Source of the DNA: Gemmatimonadota bacterium
GTDB lineage: Bacteria > JAAXHH01
NCBI GenBank assembly: GCA_026702745.1
Contig: JAPPBT010000065.1
Location: forward strand, 186,001-250,000
DNA: 64,000 nt
Direction: 5' to 3'
Positions 9,017 through 17,137 of the stretch are shown piece by piece; the first letter of the stretch is position 1; every line of letters begins with the position of its first letter. A program made the position numbers and the translations under genes. Under the pieces are notes generated by a model, which did not search any database, was not told where the DNA came from, and saw only the letters and a list, made by a program, of their open reading frames with translations.

Positions 9017-9774
9017 GCCGAAGCCTCGTAGTGGAGGATCTGGTTGAGGAAGGCCCGGGTCCGTTCTTCCCTGGGCGCGTCGAAGAAGGCGTCCGGCGCG
9101 GCGCTTTCGACGATCTCGCCGTGGTCCATGAAGACGACCCGGTCGGAGACCTTGCGGGCGAAACCCATTTCGTGGGTCACGCAGACCATGGTGATGCCGC
9201 TGTCCGTAAGCTCGAAGATCACGTCGAGGACCTCCCGGATCATCTCCGGGTCGAGGGACGACGTGGGTTCGTCGAAAAGCAGGATATCGGGCTGCATGCA
9301 CAGCGCCCGGGCGATCGCCACGCGTTGCTGCTGCCCCCCGGAAAGCTGGTCGGGGTACTTTTCGGCCTGGTCCCCGATGTGCACGCGCTCGAGGTAGGAC
9401 AGGGCGGTTTCTTCCGCCTTCTCCTTATCCATCCCGAGATTGCGCATGGGGGCGAGGGCCAGGTTCCGCAGGACGGTCATGTGGGGGAACAGGTTGAAGC
9501 TCTGGAACACCATGCCGATCTTCCCGCGCAGTTCGCGGGGAAGCCGCTCGCCCGGTCCCAGCGGGACGCCGTGGACCCGGACCGTGCCCCGGTCGTGGGT
9601 TTCCAGCCGGTTGATGCAGCGGATCAGCGTGGACTTGCCCGATCCGGATGGTCCGCAGATGACGACGCACTCGCCTTCGCCGATGCTCAGATCCACGTCC
9701 CGGAGCACTTGGAAAGTCCCGAACCACTTGCTTACGTCTTCAAACGCGATAATGGATGGGGTATCGCCAGACAC
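9013..9774 (-). CDS. Polar amino acid ABC transporter ATP-binding protein
   Basis: A 253-residue GlnQ/HisP-type ATPase. Walker A is GPSGSGKST near residue 41, the signature is LSGGQQQRVAIARAL, Walker B is DILLFDEPTSSLDPE, and the switch His is in VCVTHEM. It starts 3 bp after the creatininase-family stop and overlaps the next permease. Together with two permeases it makes an import complex, but no periplasmic binding protein gene is present in this operon. Confidence 0.93.
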   Translation of the reverse strand: MSGDTPSIIAFEDVSKWFGTFQVLRDVDLSIGEGECVVICGPSGSGKSTLIRCINRLETHDRGTVRVHGVPLGPGERLPRELRGKIGMVFQSFNLFPHMTVLRNLALAPMRNLGMDKEKAEETALSYLERVHIGDQAEKYPDQLSGGQQQRVAIARALCMQPDILLFDEPTSSLDPEMIREVLDVIFELTDSGITMVCVTHEMGFARKVSDRVVFMDHGEIVESAAPDAFFDAPREERTRAFLNQILHYEASA

Positions 9775-9777
9775 GGA

Positions 9778-10527
9778 TCAGGTGCCCTCGATCATCGCTT
9801 TCATCCTGGCCGCGACCCAGTCTACCGCCACGTCGATCATGCCCTGTCCCTTCACGGCGTCGGCGAGCTTGGCCTCGTGGTGGAATTCCCGGTCCTGGGT
9901 CGCCCGGTCGGCCTGGGAAATGGTCAGCCTGGCCGAGTCGTAGTCGACGCCTTCCCAGTGGACGTGCCTGGGGAAGGCCGCGTAGGCGAAGGAGGTCTCG
10001 AACTCGCTGGCGTGGCCGGGACAGTTGTTCGACTCCATGTACTTTTGGACAATTTCCGGGGTATAGGCTTCCCAGTAGCTGCAGAAGGCGAAATCGACCC
10101 CCAGGCGGGACTTGATGTCCTCCAGCGCGGCGTTGACGGGACCGGCGTTCCCGGCGTGGCCGTTGACGGCCAGGATATGGCTGATCCCGCCCCGTTTCAT
10201 GCTGTCGGCCACGTCGTAGAGGAGTTCCGTGAAGATCTCGGGCCGGGTCGTCAGCGTTCCCTTGTGGTCCATCCAGTGCTCCGACACGCCGATGGCCAGC
10301 GGCGTGGTGACCACGACCTCGGGATAGAGCGCCTGCGCGGCGCGTTCGGACACGTGGACGGCGCTGGCGGTGTCGTGGGACATCTCCAGGTGCTCGTTGT
10401 GCTGTTCCGTACTGCCCGTGGGGATGAACGCTCCCTTGAGGTTGCCGTCGTAGATCCCCTCGCGGAACTGCCTGCGGGTCATTTTCCAGAGTTGTACGGG
10501 CCGGTCTTGGGGTAGGGCGTCGGACAT
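9778..10527 (-). CDS. Creatininase-family amidohydrolase
   Basis: A 249-residue protein with the metal-binding motifs of the creatininase family: GSTEQHNEHLEMSHDT near residue 38 (Glu, His, Asp ligands), NGHAGN near 120, and GHASEFETS near 173 (His and Glu). Members hydrolyse creatinine or cyclic amides, or process pyrroloquinoline/mycofactocin-type peptides. Here it is tightly linked to an amino acid transporter, a cupin and an aminotransferase, so hydrolysis of an imported nitrogenous compound is plausible. The true substrate is unknown. Confidence 0.85.
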   Translation of the reverse strand: MSDALPQDRPVQLWKMTRRQFREGIYDGNLKGAFIPTGSTEQHNEHLEMSHDTASAVHVSERAAQALYPEVVVTTPLAIGVSEHWMDHKGTLTTRPEIFTELLYDVADSMKRGGISHILAVNGHAGNAGPVNAALEDIKSRLGVDFAFCSYWEAYTPEIVQKYMESNNCPGHASEFETSFAYAAFPRHVHWEGVDYDSARLTISQADRATQDREFHHEAKLADAVKGQGMIDVAVDWVAARMKAMIEGT

Positions 10528-10627
10528 GGAAGTCTCCTGACTGGTTGGGTACTGACCGTGGCGGGTCTTGCTGTGAAAGCCGCGGCGGGCCTCGCCGGTT
10601 GATCGGCGCGGACACGGTTTTTCTCGG

Positions 10628-10951
10628 TTAAGCGTAATCCTCCCGGGGCGGGCTGAAGATGTCGAGGGCGACGGACTTGACCATGACTTCGGTCACGCCG
10701 TGTCGCACCCCGCCGGGTATCACGTACTTGTCGCCCGTTTTAATGGTCCGGCTTTCCTCCCCGATGACCATGACGAACTCACCTTCCAGCACCACGCCCA
10801 GCTGTTCGTGGGGATGGTCGTGCATGGGCACCTGCGATCCCGGTGTGAGCGTCACGAAGGACATCTGGGCCCGGTCGCCTCCGGCCACGGCGATGCTGAC
10901 GCCCGGGGCGATGGACTTATTGGACATGTTTTCTTCTTCGACGAAATACAT
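10628..10951 (-). CDS. Small cupin-domain protein
   Basis: A 107-residue single cupin. GSQVPMHDHPHEQLGVVLEGEF carries the first metal-binding motif (three His and a Glu); the second motif lies in KYVIPGGVRHGV. The ATG at 10951 is preceded by a good GGAGGAG. Such cupins act as small dioxygenases or isomerases, or bind a ligand. It sits between the aminotransferase and the creatininase on the same strand and is probably co-transcribed. Confidence 0.8.
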   Translation of the reverse strand: MYFVEEENMSNKSIAPGVSIAVAGGDRAQMSFVTLTPGSQVPMHDHPHEQLGVVLEGEFVMVIGEESRTIKTGDKYVIPGGVRHGVTEVMVKSVALDIFSPPREDYA

Positions 10952-11025
10952 ATGCTCCTCCGTCTATGGGCAGGATGCCCGGTTAAAACGATCGTGCGCA
11001 ATCCGGTCGGACCAGGTCGTTCCGG

Positions 11026-12222
11026 CTAGCCCGTCCCGGCGTCGGCGTATACGGCACTCGCCGCCGCCACGCCGCTCCCGGCGACTTCGTGACCTTCCGC
11101 GCGCAGGGCCTGTTCGAGGGCGCCCAGGCAAAGGATGACGTGATCGCGCTGCGAGGACTGGCCCATGAGCCCCACGCGCCAGGCCTTGCCCTTCAACGGG
11201 CCGAGGCCGCCGCCGAGTTCGAGGCCGTAATCCTTCAGCAGGCGGCTCCGCACACCGTCCTCGTCGATCCCTTCCGGGGCCAGGACGGGGTTGATGGTCG
11301 GGGCGCGGTGCGGCGGGTCGACGAAGAACGCGAGCCCCATGGCGTCGATCCCCGCCCTGAACGCTTCGTAGTTCGCGGCATGTCGCCGATGGCCGTTCTC
11401 CAGCCCTTCCTCGTGGATGAGCACGAGGGCTTCCCGCAAGGCGTAGAACAGGCTCACCGGGGCTGTATGGTGATAGGTCCGGTCGCCGTCCCAGTACGCG
11501 TTGATCAGGGAGAGGTCCATGTACCAGTTGTCGACCGGCGTCTTGCGGGCGGCAATGGCCTCGAGCGCGCGGTCGTTGAGCGTAAGAGGCGCCAGGCCCG
11601 GCGGCGCGCTCAGGCATTTCTGGCTGCCGGTATAGCAGACGTCGATGCCCCATGCGTCGACCTTGACCGGCGTACCGCCCAGGGAGGCCACGGTGTCGAC
11701 CAGGACGAGGGCGCCGTGCTCGTGGATGACGGGGATGATCTCTTCGAGGGGCTGCAGCACGCCCGTGGACGTCTCCGCGTGTACGAGGCCCACGACCCTG
11801 GGACGGCATCCCTCCAGCGCCTGCCGGACCTGTTCCGGCGTGAACGGCCGCCCCGGTTCGCCTTCGAGACGAATCAACCTGCCGCCGTGGCGCTCGGTCA
11901 TCTGGGCCATGCGGTCTCCGAAGACGCCGCCCACGCAGATGAGTACCTCGTCACCTGGCTCCACGAGATTGCAGATGCAGGTCTCCATGCCGGCGGATCC
12001 CGTGGCGGAGATGGCCAGCGTCATGGCGTTCTCGGTCTGGAACACGTACCGCAGCAGCGCCTTGGTATCGTCCATGACCCCGATGAAATAAGGGTCCAGG
12101 TGACCGGTCAGCGGAGCTCCCATGGCCTGGTAGACCCTGGGATGCATGTCGCTCGGCCCGGGCCCCATGAGGACGCGCCGGCCGGGGTCCAGGGGTGCGA
12201 ATGTATCATGATTCGAGGGCAT
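11026..12222 (-). CDS. Class V aminotransferase (alanine-glyoxylate/serine-pyruvate type)
   Basis: A 398-residue PLP enzyme of fold type I. The N-terminal MGPGPSDMHPRVYQAM is characteristic of the AGXT-like group. The PLP Asp lies in VLVDTVASLGG, and the Schiff-base Lys in CYTGSQKCLSAPPGL. A conserved GLMGQSS near the C-terminus also fits. It transfers amino groups to glyoxylate or pyruvate. As first gene of the cupin/creatininase/ABC operon it may process the amine or amino acid released downstream. Exact substrates are not visible. Confidence 0.88.
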   Translation of the reverse strand: MPSNHDTFAPLDPGRRVLMGPGPSDMHPRVYQAMGAPLTGHLDPYFIGVMDDTKALLRYVFQTENAMTLAISATGSAGMETCICNLVEPGDEVLICVGGVFGDRMAQMTERHGGRLIRLEGEPGRPFTPEQVRQALEGCRPRVVGLVHAETSTGVLQPLEEIIPVIHEHGALVLVDTVASLGGTPVKVDAWGIDVCYTGSQKCLSAPPGLAPLTLNDRALEAIAARKTPVDNWYMDLSLINAYWDGDRTYHHTAPVSLFYALREALVLIHEEGLENGHRRHAANYEAFRAGIDAMGLAFFVDPPHRAPTINPVLAPEGIDEDGVRSRLLKDYGLELGGGLGPLKGKAWRVGLMGQSSQRDHVILCLGALEQALRAEGHEVAGSGVAAASAVYADAGTG

Positions 12223-12233
12223 GCGGTGGTGTT

Positions 12234-12273
12234 CCCTTCGGTATTGAGGTGCGCCCTTCGGTATTGAGGTGCG
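12234..12273. repeat. 20-bp perfect tandem duplication
   Basis: Two adjacent copies of cccttcggtattgaggtgcg with a partial third copy (ccattcgg) following. It lies in the leader of the aminotransferase gene. Confidence 0.95.
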
Positions 12274-12306
12274 CCATTCGGAGCGCAGGTTGACCGGGTT
12301 TGTGTG

Positions 12307-12834
12307 TCAGCGCGTCTTAATCAGGGTCCTGGCCGTCCAGGCATCGACAAACCCCCTGGTTCTCAGCCAGTCACGCAGGATGTCGGCATCGGCCTTTTCC
12401 TTGAAGTCGCCCACGCGCACCTTGAAGCTGTTGGATTTCTCATCCACGTAGACGCCATACGACCATTCCGACAACGTTTGCTCCACCTGCTGTAGTGCGG
12501 CTTCGGCCGATTCGCGGCTCGTAAACGAATAAAGCTGGACTCTGTATCCCAGGATGGGTTCTGCTACCGTGGCGTTGACGGAGGTTTCGGAAGCCGCTTT
12601 GGCCTGATTACCCATCAACGCCCCATCAGGTCGTGACGCGTCGTCATCGGGCGCCTGCGCTTCGGGTTCCTGCGATTCGGGCTCCTGCGCTTCGGGTTGA
12701 GGCGCCGGAGGCGAAGTGGCGGGTGCCCGCTGCCCGAGCAGCCACGCGCAGCCCGCCAGATTCATGCCGAACAGAAGACACAATGCCAACAAAGCAACCT
12801 GGACTGGCGTTTTCAACGGAAAGTCATACCGCAT
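12307..12834 (-). CDS. SPOR-domain lipoprotein
   Basis: A 175-residue protein. It has a signal segment with lipobox (ALCLLFGMNLAGC) and so should be a lipoprotein. A Pro/Glu/Gln-rich linker with repeated EAQEPESQEPEAQ follows. The C-terminus (about residues 95-175) is a SPOR domain: YRVQLYSFTSRESAEAALQQ, then FKVRVGDFKEKADADILRDW. SPOR domains bind denuded peptidoglycan glycans at the septum. It probably acts at the cell envelope in division or wall maintenance. Confidence 0.85.
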   Translation of the reverse strand: MRYDFPLKTPVQVALLALCLLFGMNLAGCAWLLGQRAPATSPPAPQPEAQEPESQEPEAQAPDDDASRPDGALMGNQAKAASETSVNATVAEPILGYRVQLYSFTSRESAEAALQQVEQTLSEWSYGVYVDEKSNSFKVRVGDFKEKADADILRDWLRTRGFVDAWTARTLIKTR

Positions 12835-12895
12835 GATCAGCTCCCATGTTGGCGACGGCGCCTGGTGGGAAGGCGTGGATCAGGGCAACGGTAGC

Positions 12896-12929
12896 AAAAG
12901 AGGATTCCGGAGATCCCCGGAATCCTCTT
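12896..12929 (-). terminator. Rho-independent terminator of the TPR gene
   Basis: A perfect 13-bp inverted repeat (12898-12910 with 12917-12929) with a 6-nt loop. On the minus strand it is followed by a T-run (12896-12899). It lies about 55 bp after the stop of the TPR gene. Confidence 0.85.
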
Positions 12930-12984
12930 GAAAACCAGTTAATTTTACCTCAGACCGACCACCATCTGGAAACATCCCCGGAAC

Positions 12985-14184
12985 CTACATGCCTTCTCCC
13001 GAGGTGATCAGATCCATCTTCGTCTTCTGGTGTTCTTCGCCCTTGGTAAACAGCTCCATCTTCCTGGCCTCGTCCGTTTCAATACTGGCCAGTCCGGCGT
13101 AGGAATCGCCGAGAATATCGTGTGCTTCGATACTCTTCGGCTCCAACACCAGCAGCTTGTTCATGCTCTCGATAGCGCCATTGAACGCCGCCGAGGACGC
13201 TTCCACGTTTCCGCCATCCCGGTCGGACAATCCCTTGTTGTAGTAGTTGGTCCCCAGGTACCGCAGCAGATCCTGATCCTCGGGAATAGCGGCGGTTCCC
13301 TTCTCCAAAACTTCGATCGCCTTTTCCAGGTTATTCTTGGAGGAATGGATAGAACCGAGTTCCCGATACAGAGACTTTTCTTCCGGAAACGCTTCCATCG
13401 CCTGCTCATACGTGGTGATCACGTTGGCCGTGTCGGCGACATTGAAATAGGCGTCGCGCTTGATTAGGTAGGTGTTGAGATCGACCGCTTCCGACAGTTC
13501 GATGATCCTGTCGCAGGCAATGACCACCTTGTCCCAGACCTGGGTGTTGTAGTACACGTTGATCAGGCCGTCCCAGGCTTCGAATTTGTTCGGATCCGCT
13601 TCGGTAAGCTTCTCGAGGGCCATCCTGGAACCTTCATAATCTTTCGAGTTCAAGGCGGCGTAGCCCCAGTAAAGGTACCTCTGCTGTTTGGCGGGTTCCA
13701 ATCCGTCCGCCTCCTCGGCCTCTTTCTTCTTGCCAATGGAGCGCAGTATATCCTGGAGCATCGAGGTCGCATTGACGGAGCGGCCATAGAATTGGGCGGC
13801 GTCCGCGTACTCCTCTTTCTCAAAGCTTTGCTGGCCGGTCTGATAGTTCGTGCGGATCATGGAGCCCAGCGTGTTTCTGAACTGTTCCTTGTCCTTCTTG
13901 TCCAGATCATCGAAGGTAACCGTTTCCCAGTTCTGGAACATCGTATCGAAATTCCCGCGGTAGTAATGTATGAGGCCGAGGAGGTAGTGGGCGTCGTTGT
14001 TGCCCGGGTCCTTCTCCAGGGCGGTCTCGAGCAGTGCCATGGCCTTGTCCCACTGAGGGGGCGTTTCGCGGATGTAGATCTTCGCGGAACGAAGCTCGAT
14101 TTTCTGCGCGTCGGCGGCGACCGGTATCAACAGGGCGAAGCCGAGGGCAAACAATACGCAGATGGAAACCTTTCTTAAAAACAT
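12985..14184 (-). CDS. Secreted TPR-repeat protein
   Basis: A 399-residue protein starting at ATG 14184 (MFLRKVSICVLFALGFALL), supported by an AAAGGAG 6-8 nt upstream; the frame is open further but without a good start. A signal peptide ending near ADAQ is followed by TPR units through most of the length, e.g. NNDAHYLLGLIHYYRGNF, YLYWGYAALNSKDYEG, NKFEAWDGLINVYY, SLYRELGSIHSSKNNLEKA and SIEAHDILGDSYAGL. It is probably a periplasmic scaffold. It is its own transcription unit with promoter and terminator. Confidence 0.85.
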   Translation of the reverse strand: MFLRKVSICVLFALGFALLIPVAADAQKIELRSAKIYIRETPPQWDKAMALLETALEKDPGNNDAHYLLGLIHYYRGNFDTMFQNWETVTFDDLDKKDKEQFRNTLGSMIRTNYQTGQQSFEKEEYADAAQFYGRSVNATSMLQDILRSIGKKKEAEEADGLEPAKQQRYLYWGYAALNSKDYEGSRMALEKLTEADPNKFEAWDGLINVYYNTQVWDKVVIACDRIIELSEAVDLNTYLIKRDAYFNVADTANVITTYEQAMEAFPEEKSLYRELGSIHSSKNNLEKAIEVLEKGTAAIPEDQDLLRYLGTNYYNKGLSDRDGGNVEASSAAFNGAIESMNKLLVLEPKSIEAHDILGDSYAGLASIETDEARKMELFTKGEEHQKTKMDLITSGEGM

Positions 14185-14288
14185 TACAGACTCCTTTCGA
14201 CAGGTACGTCGATGACACCTATTCGCGGCCTGCCATGGGTTTGCATCTTCAAGATCATGTCCGATGGATCCGATGTAGACAGTCATCT

Positions 14289-14318
14289 AAAATAAAGTGA
14301 TTTGTACCTGTCCGTCAA
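14289..14318 (-). promoter_or_regulatory. Sigma70-like promoter of the TPR gene
   Basis: On the minus strand TTGACG (14313-14318) is separated by 18 nt from TATTTT (14289-14294). It predicts a leader of about 100 nt before the TPR start at 14184. The minus-35 lies inside the end of pyrC. Confidence 0.5.
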
Positions 14319-15658
14319 GGTGATTCAGGCGCGTCGCGCCGGTAACTTACCCGGTCGCCGACGATGGTCATGGTTATGCACCCTTCCAGCGTGCGGCCGG
14401 TGAAAGGCGAGTTTGAGGATCTTGATCTGAAGGACGCGGGATCCACGGTCCAGGTTCCATCCGGATCGAAGAGCAGGAGGTCGGCGGGACCGCCGGACGC
14501 CAGGCTGCCTCCTTCGACGCCGAGTATCCCCGCGGGGGATGCGGACAGGGCCTTTACCGCTTCGCCCAGGGTCAGCAGGCCCGGTCTGACCAGCTCCGTA
14601 AACACGACGGCCAGCATGGTTTCGAGACCCGTGGCGCCGGGCAGCGCTTCCTGAAACTCCGTGTACTTCTCGTCCACGGACCGCGGCGTGTGGCCCGAAG
14701 CGACGGCGTCGATCGTTCCGTCCGCCAGCCCATAGCGAAGTGCCTCCACGTCCGCTTTGCTCCGCAGAGGCGGATTCACTTTAAGATGGGTATCGTAGGC
14801 GTAGGTTGAAAGGGAGTCGTCGGTCAACACCAGGTGATGGGGACTGGCATCGGCGGTCACCCGTACGCCCCGCTGCTTCGCCGAACGAATGAGATCCACC
14901 GTCACGGCCGTACTGGCGTGGGTGACGTGGATCCGCCCGCCCGTCCATTCGGCCAGCATGAGGTCCCGGGCGACGACGGTTTCCTCCGCGATGGAGGGTA
15001 TGCCCTTAAGGCCCAGCCGGGTGGCGTGGCTTCCCTCGTGCATGTGCCCGCCGGCAGAGAGCGACGGGTCTTCGCAGTGCACGAGGATGGGCAGGTCGAA
15101 CATCCGGCTGTATTCGAGAGCCCGGCGCAGGATGGCCGGATTCCGGATGGACCGGCCGGCATCGGACAGCGCCACGGCGCCGGCCTCGGCCAGTTCGCCG
15201 GCTTCGGTCAGGCGTTCTCCCGCCCGTCCCGCGGTGACCGCGGCGATGGGATGGATCTTCGCCGCTGCGCCGGCCGCCCTTTCCCGCACAAATTCCACCA
15301 TGGGTGCGTCGTCGATGACCGGGTCGGTGTCCGGCATGCACGCCACGGCGGTGACACCGCCTGCTGCTGCGGCGAGCGCGCCGCTTTCCAGGGTCTCCCG
15401 GTACTCGAATCCGGGTTCGCAGAGATGGGCGTGTAGATCGACCAGGCCCGGAAGGACGAACAGGCCGTCCGCATCGATGACCGCGGCGCCTTTCGCCTCG
15501 TCGTCCGCCGGCCGGTCGACGATCCTGCCGTCGCGCATCCAGAGGTCAGCCTGCTCGTCGCAGCCGGAAGCGGGGTCGACGATGCGTCCGTTGCGGACCA
15601 CCGCAAGCCCGGCGACTCCGGCTGCGCCGCCGATGGTATCCGTTCGGTCAGGCCGCAT
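14315..15658 (-). CDS. pyrC: Dihydroorotase
   Basis: A 447-residue amidohydrolase of the type I class, third step of pyrimidine synthesis (carbamoyl aspartate to dihydroorotate). The metal site HAH is in GLVDLHAHLCEPG, with the substrate region GFEYRETLESG; further ligands are in ILVHCEDPS and RIHVTHAST. DHLVLTDD-like ASPHHLVLTDDSL and the Asp region DAVASGHTPRS also fit. ATG 15658 is chosen because GGAGGT lies 7 nt upstream; GTG 15667 is open too. It overlaps pyrB and ends the pyr cluster. Confidence 0.92.
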   Translation of the reverse strand: MRPDRTDTIGGAAGVAGLAVVRNGRIVDPASGCDEQADLWMRDGRIVDRPADDEAKGAAVIDADGLFVLPGLVDLHAHLCEPGFEYRETLESGALAAAAGGVTAVACMPDTDPVIDDAPMVEFVRERAAGAAAKIHPIAAVTAGRAGERLTEAGELAEAGAVALSDAGRSIRNPAILRRALEYSRMFDLPILVHCEDPSLSAGGHMHEGSHATRLGLKGIPSIAEETVVARDLMLAEWTGGRIHVTHASTAVTVDLIRSAKQRGVRVTADASPHHLVLTDDSLSTYAYDTHLKVNPPLRSKADVEALRYGLADGTIDAVASGHTPRSVDEKYTEFQEALPGATGLETMLAVVFTELVRPGLLTLGEAVKALSASPAGILGVEGGSLASGGPADLLLFDPDGTWTVDPASFRSRSSNSPFTGRTLEGCITMTIVGDRVSYRRDAPESP

Positions 15659-16604
15659 CGCGCTCACCTCCGCCGTTGAGGAGATAGAGGACCGCCATGC
15701 GCACCGCGACGCCGTTGGTCACCTGGTCCAGGATGACCGATCTCCCACTGTCCGCCACGCGGCTGTCGAGTTCCACGCCGCGGTTGATGGGGCCGGGATG
15801 CATGACGATGGCTTCGGGCTTGGCGAGATCCAGCCGTTCGGGATCGATGCCGAAGAGCCGCGTGTACTCGCGCTGGGACGGGAAGAAGGCTTCCTGTTGC
15901 CGTTCAAGCTGTATCCGCAGGGCGTAGACTACGTCGGCGCCGCGAAGGGCGTCCTCCAGGTGGTAGCATACCTCCACGCCCATCTCCTCGATGTCGACGG
16001 GAATCAGCGTGGGCGGCCCGCATACGACCACGTCGGCGCCCATTTTCCGGAGTCCCCAGATATTGGAGCGCGCCACCCGGCTGTGGGCGATGTCTCCGAT
16101 GAGCGCCACCTTCAGTCCTTCCAGCCGGCCCAGTGCGTCCCGCATGGTCAGGAGGTCCAGCAGGCCCTGCGTGGGATGTTCGTGTGCGCCGTCGCCCGCG
16201 TTGATGACGACCGCGCTCGACAGGCACTGCGACAGGAAGAGGGGCGCGCCGGCGCCGCCATGGCGGACCACCACGCAGTCCACCTGCATGGCTTCGATGT
16301 TCCGCGCCGTGTCGCTCAGGGATTCTCCCTTGGACACGCTGCTCCCGGTGGACGCGAAGTTAAGCGTATCTGCGGAAAGCTGCTTCTCTGCGAGTTCGAA
16401 GGACAGCCGCGTGCGGGTGCTCGATTCGAAGAAGAGGTTTACGACGTTCTTCCCACGGAGGGCAGGGACCTTGCGGATGGGCCGCCGGATCACTTCCTTG
16501 AAGGAATCCGCCGTATCCAGGATCAGTCCGATCTCCTCGCGGGAGTAGTCCTCGAGGCCGATCAGGTGTCGGTGACGCAGCGCGCGGAGCCGGTTCTTCG
16601 CCAT
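15648..16604 (-). CDS. pyrB: Aspartate carbamoyltransferase catalytic chain
   Basis: A 318-residue transferase that condenses carbamoyl phosphate with aspartate. The carbamoyl-phosphate site is FFESSTRTRLSFELA near residue 55. HPTQGLLD near 142, RVARSN near 180 and VMHPGPINRGVE near 265 are all characteristic. No pyrI follows, so it should be the PyrR/PyrC-associated unregulated form. Its start overlaps the pyrR stop (TGATG) and it overlaps pyrC, so the three are translationally coupled. Confidence 0.95.
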   Translation of the reverse strand: MAKNRLRALRHRHLIGLEDYSREEIGLILDTADSFKEVIRRPIRKVPALRGKNVVNLFFESSTRTRLSFELAEKQLSADTLNFASTGSSVSKGESLSDTARNIEAMQVDCVVVRHGGAGAPLFLSQCLSSAVVINAGDGAHEHPTQGLLDLLTMRDALGRLEGLKVALIGDIAHSRVARSNIWGLRKMGADVVVCGPPTLIPVDIEEMGVEVCYHLEDALRGADVVYALRIQLERQQEAFFPSQREYTRLFGIDPERLDLAKPEAIVMHPGPINRGVELDSRVADSGRSVILDQVTNGVAVRMAVLYLLNGGGERDAA

Positions 16605-17137
16605 CAGGCCACCTCCTCCACCGCGACGTTGTCGTCCCGATCCAGCTCATGGACGTGGACTACGACGGTCCGGCCGGGGCCCACTTCGATGGTCTCCCCG
16701 ATGTAATCCGCCTGGATGGGCAGTTCCCGTCCTTCCCGGTCGATCAGGACGGCGAGCTCGATCCGCCTCGCCCGGCCGAAATCCTTAAGCTCGTCCAGCG
16801 CCGCGCGGATCGTGCGTCCCGTGTACAGGACGTCGTCTACCAGGATGACGGTGCGCCCCTCGATATCGAAGGGGATGTCGGTCGTGCGGACGACGGGGTA
16901 GTCCGCGCGGACCTGGAGGTCGTCGCGGTACAGGTTGATGTCCAGCACGCCCACGGGAACGGCCGTGTCTTCCGCTTCCCGTATGGCTTCGGCCAGCCGC
17001 CGCGCCAGCCAGTCGCCCCGCCGCTGGATACCCACGATGGCGATACCGGAAGCGTCCTGGTTGCGTTCCAGGATCTGGCGGGCGATGCGGGACAGCGCCC
17101 GGGCGATGCCTTCCCTGTCGAGGATCTGCTCGCTCAT
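16604..17137 (-). CDS. pyrR: Bifunctional pyr operon regulator/uracil phosphoribosyltransferase
   Basis: The real start is ATG 17137 (MSEQILDREGIARALSR), giving 177 residues; the longer open frame upstream belongs to the other gene's overlap. The PRPP motif is VILVDDVLYTGRT near residue 98, and SGIAIVGIQRRGDWLARRL and INLYRDDL are diagnostic of PyrR. It binds pyr mRNA and has uracil phosphoribosyltransferase activity. No clear attenuator leader is seen before it because the gene starts within an ATGA overlap with the TIM-barrel gene. Confidence 0.95.
   Translation of the reverse strand: MSEQILDREGIARALSRIARQILERNQDASGIAIVGIQRRGDWLARRLAEAIREAEDTAVPVGVLDINLYRDDLQVRADYPVVRTTDIPFDIEGRTVILVDDVLYTGRTIRAALDELKDFGRARRIELAVLIDREGRELPIQADYIGETIEVGPGRTVVVHVHELDRDDNVAVEEVA

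Noticed and set aside
16604-17137. PyrR-type attenuator leader before the pyr genes
   Set aside because: pyrR begins inside an ATGA overlap with the upstream gene, leaving no room for a leader hairpin.
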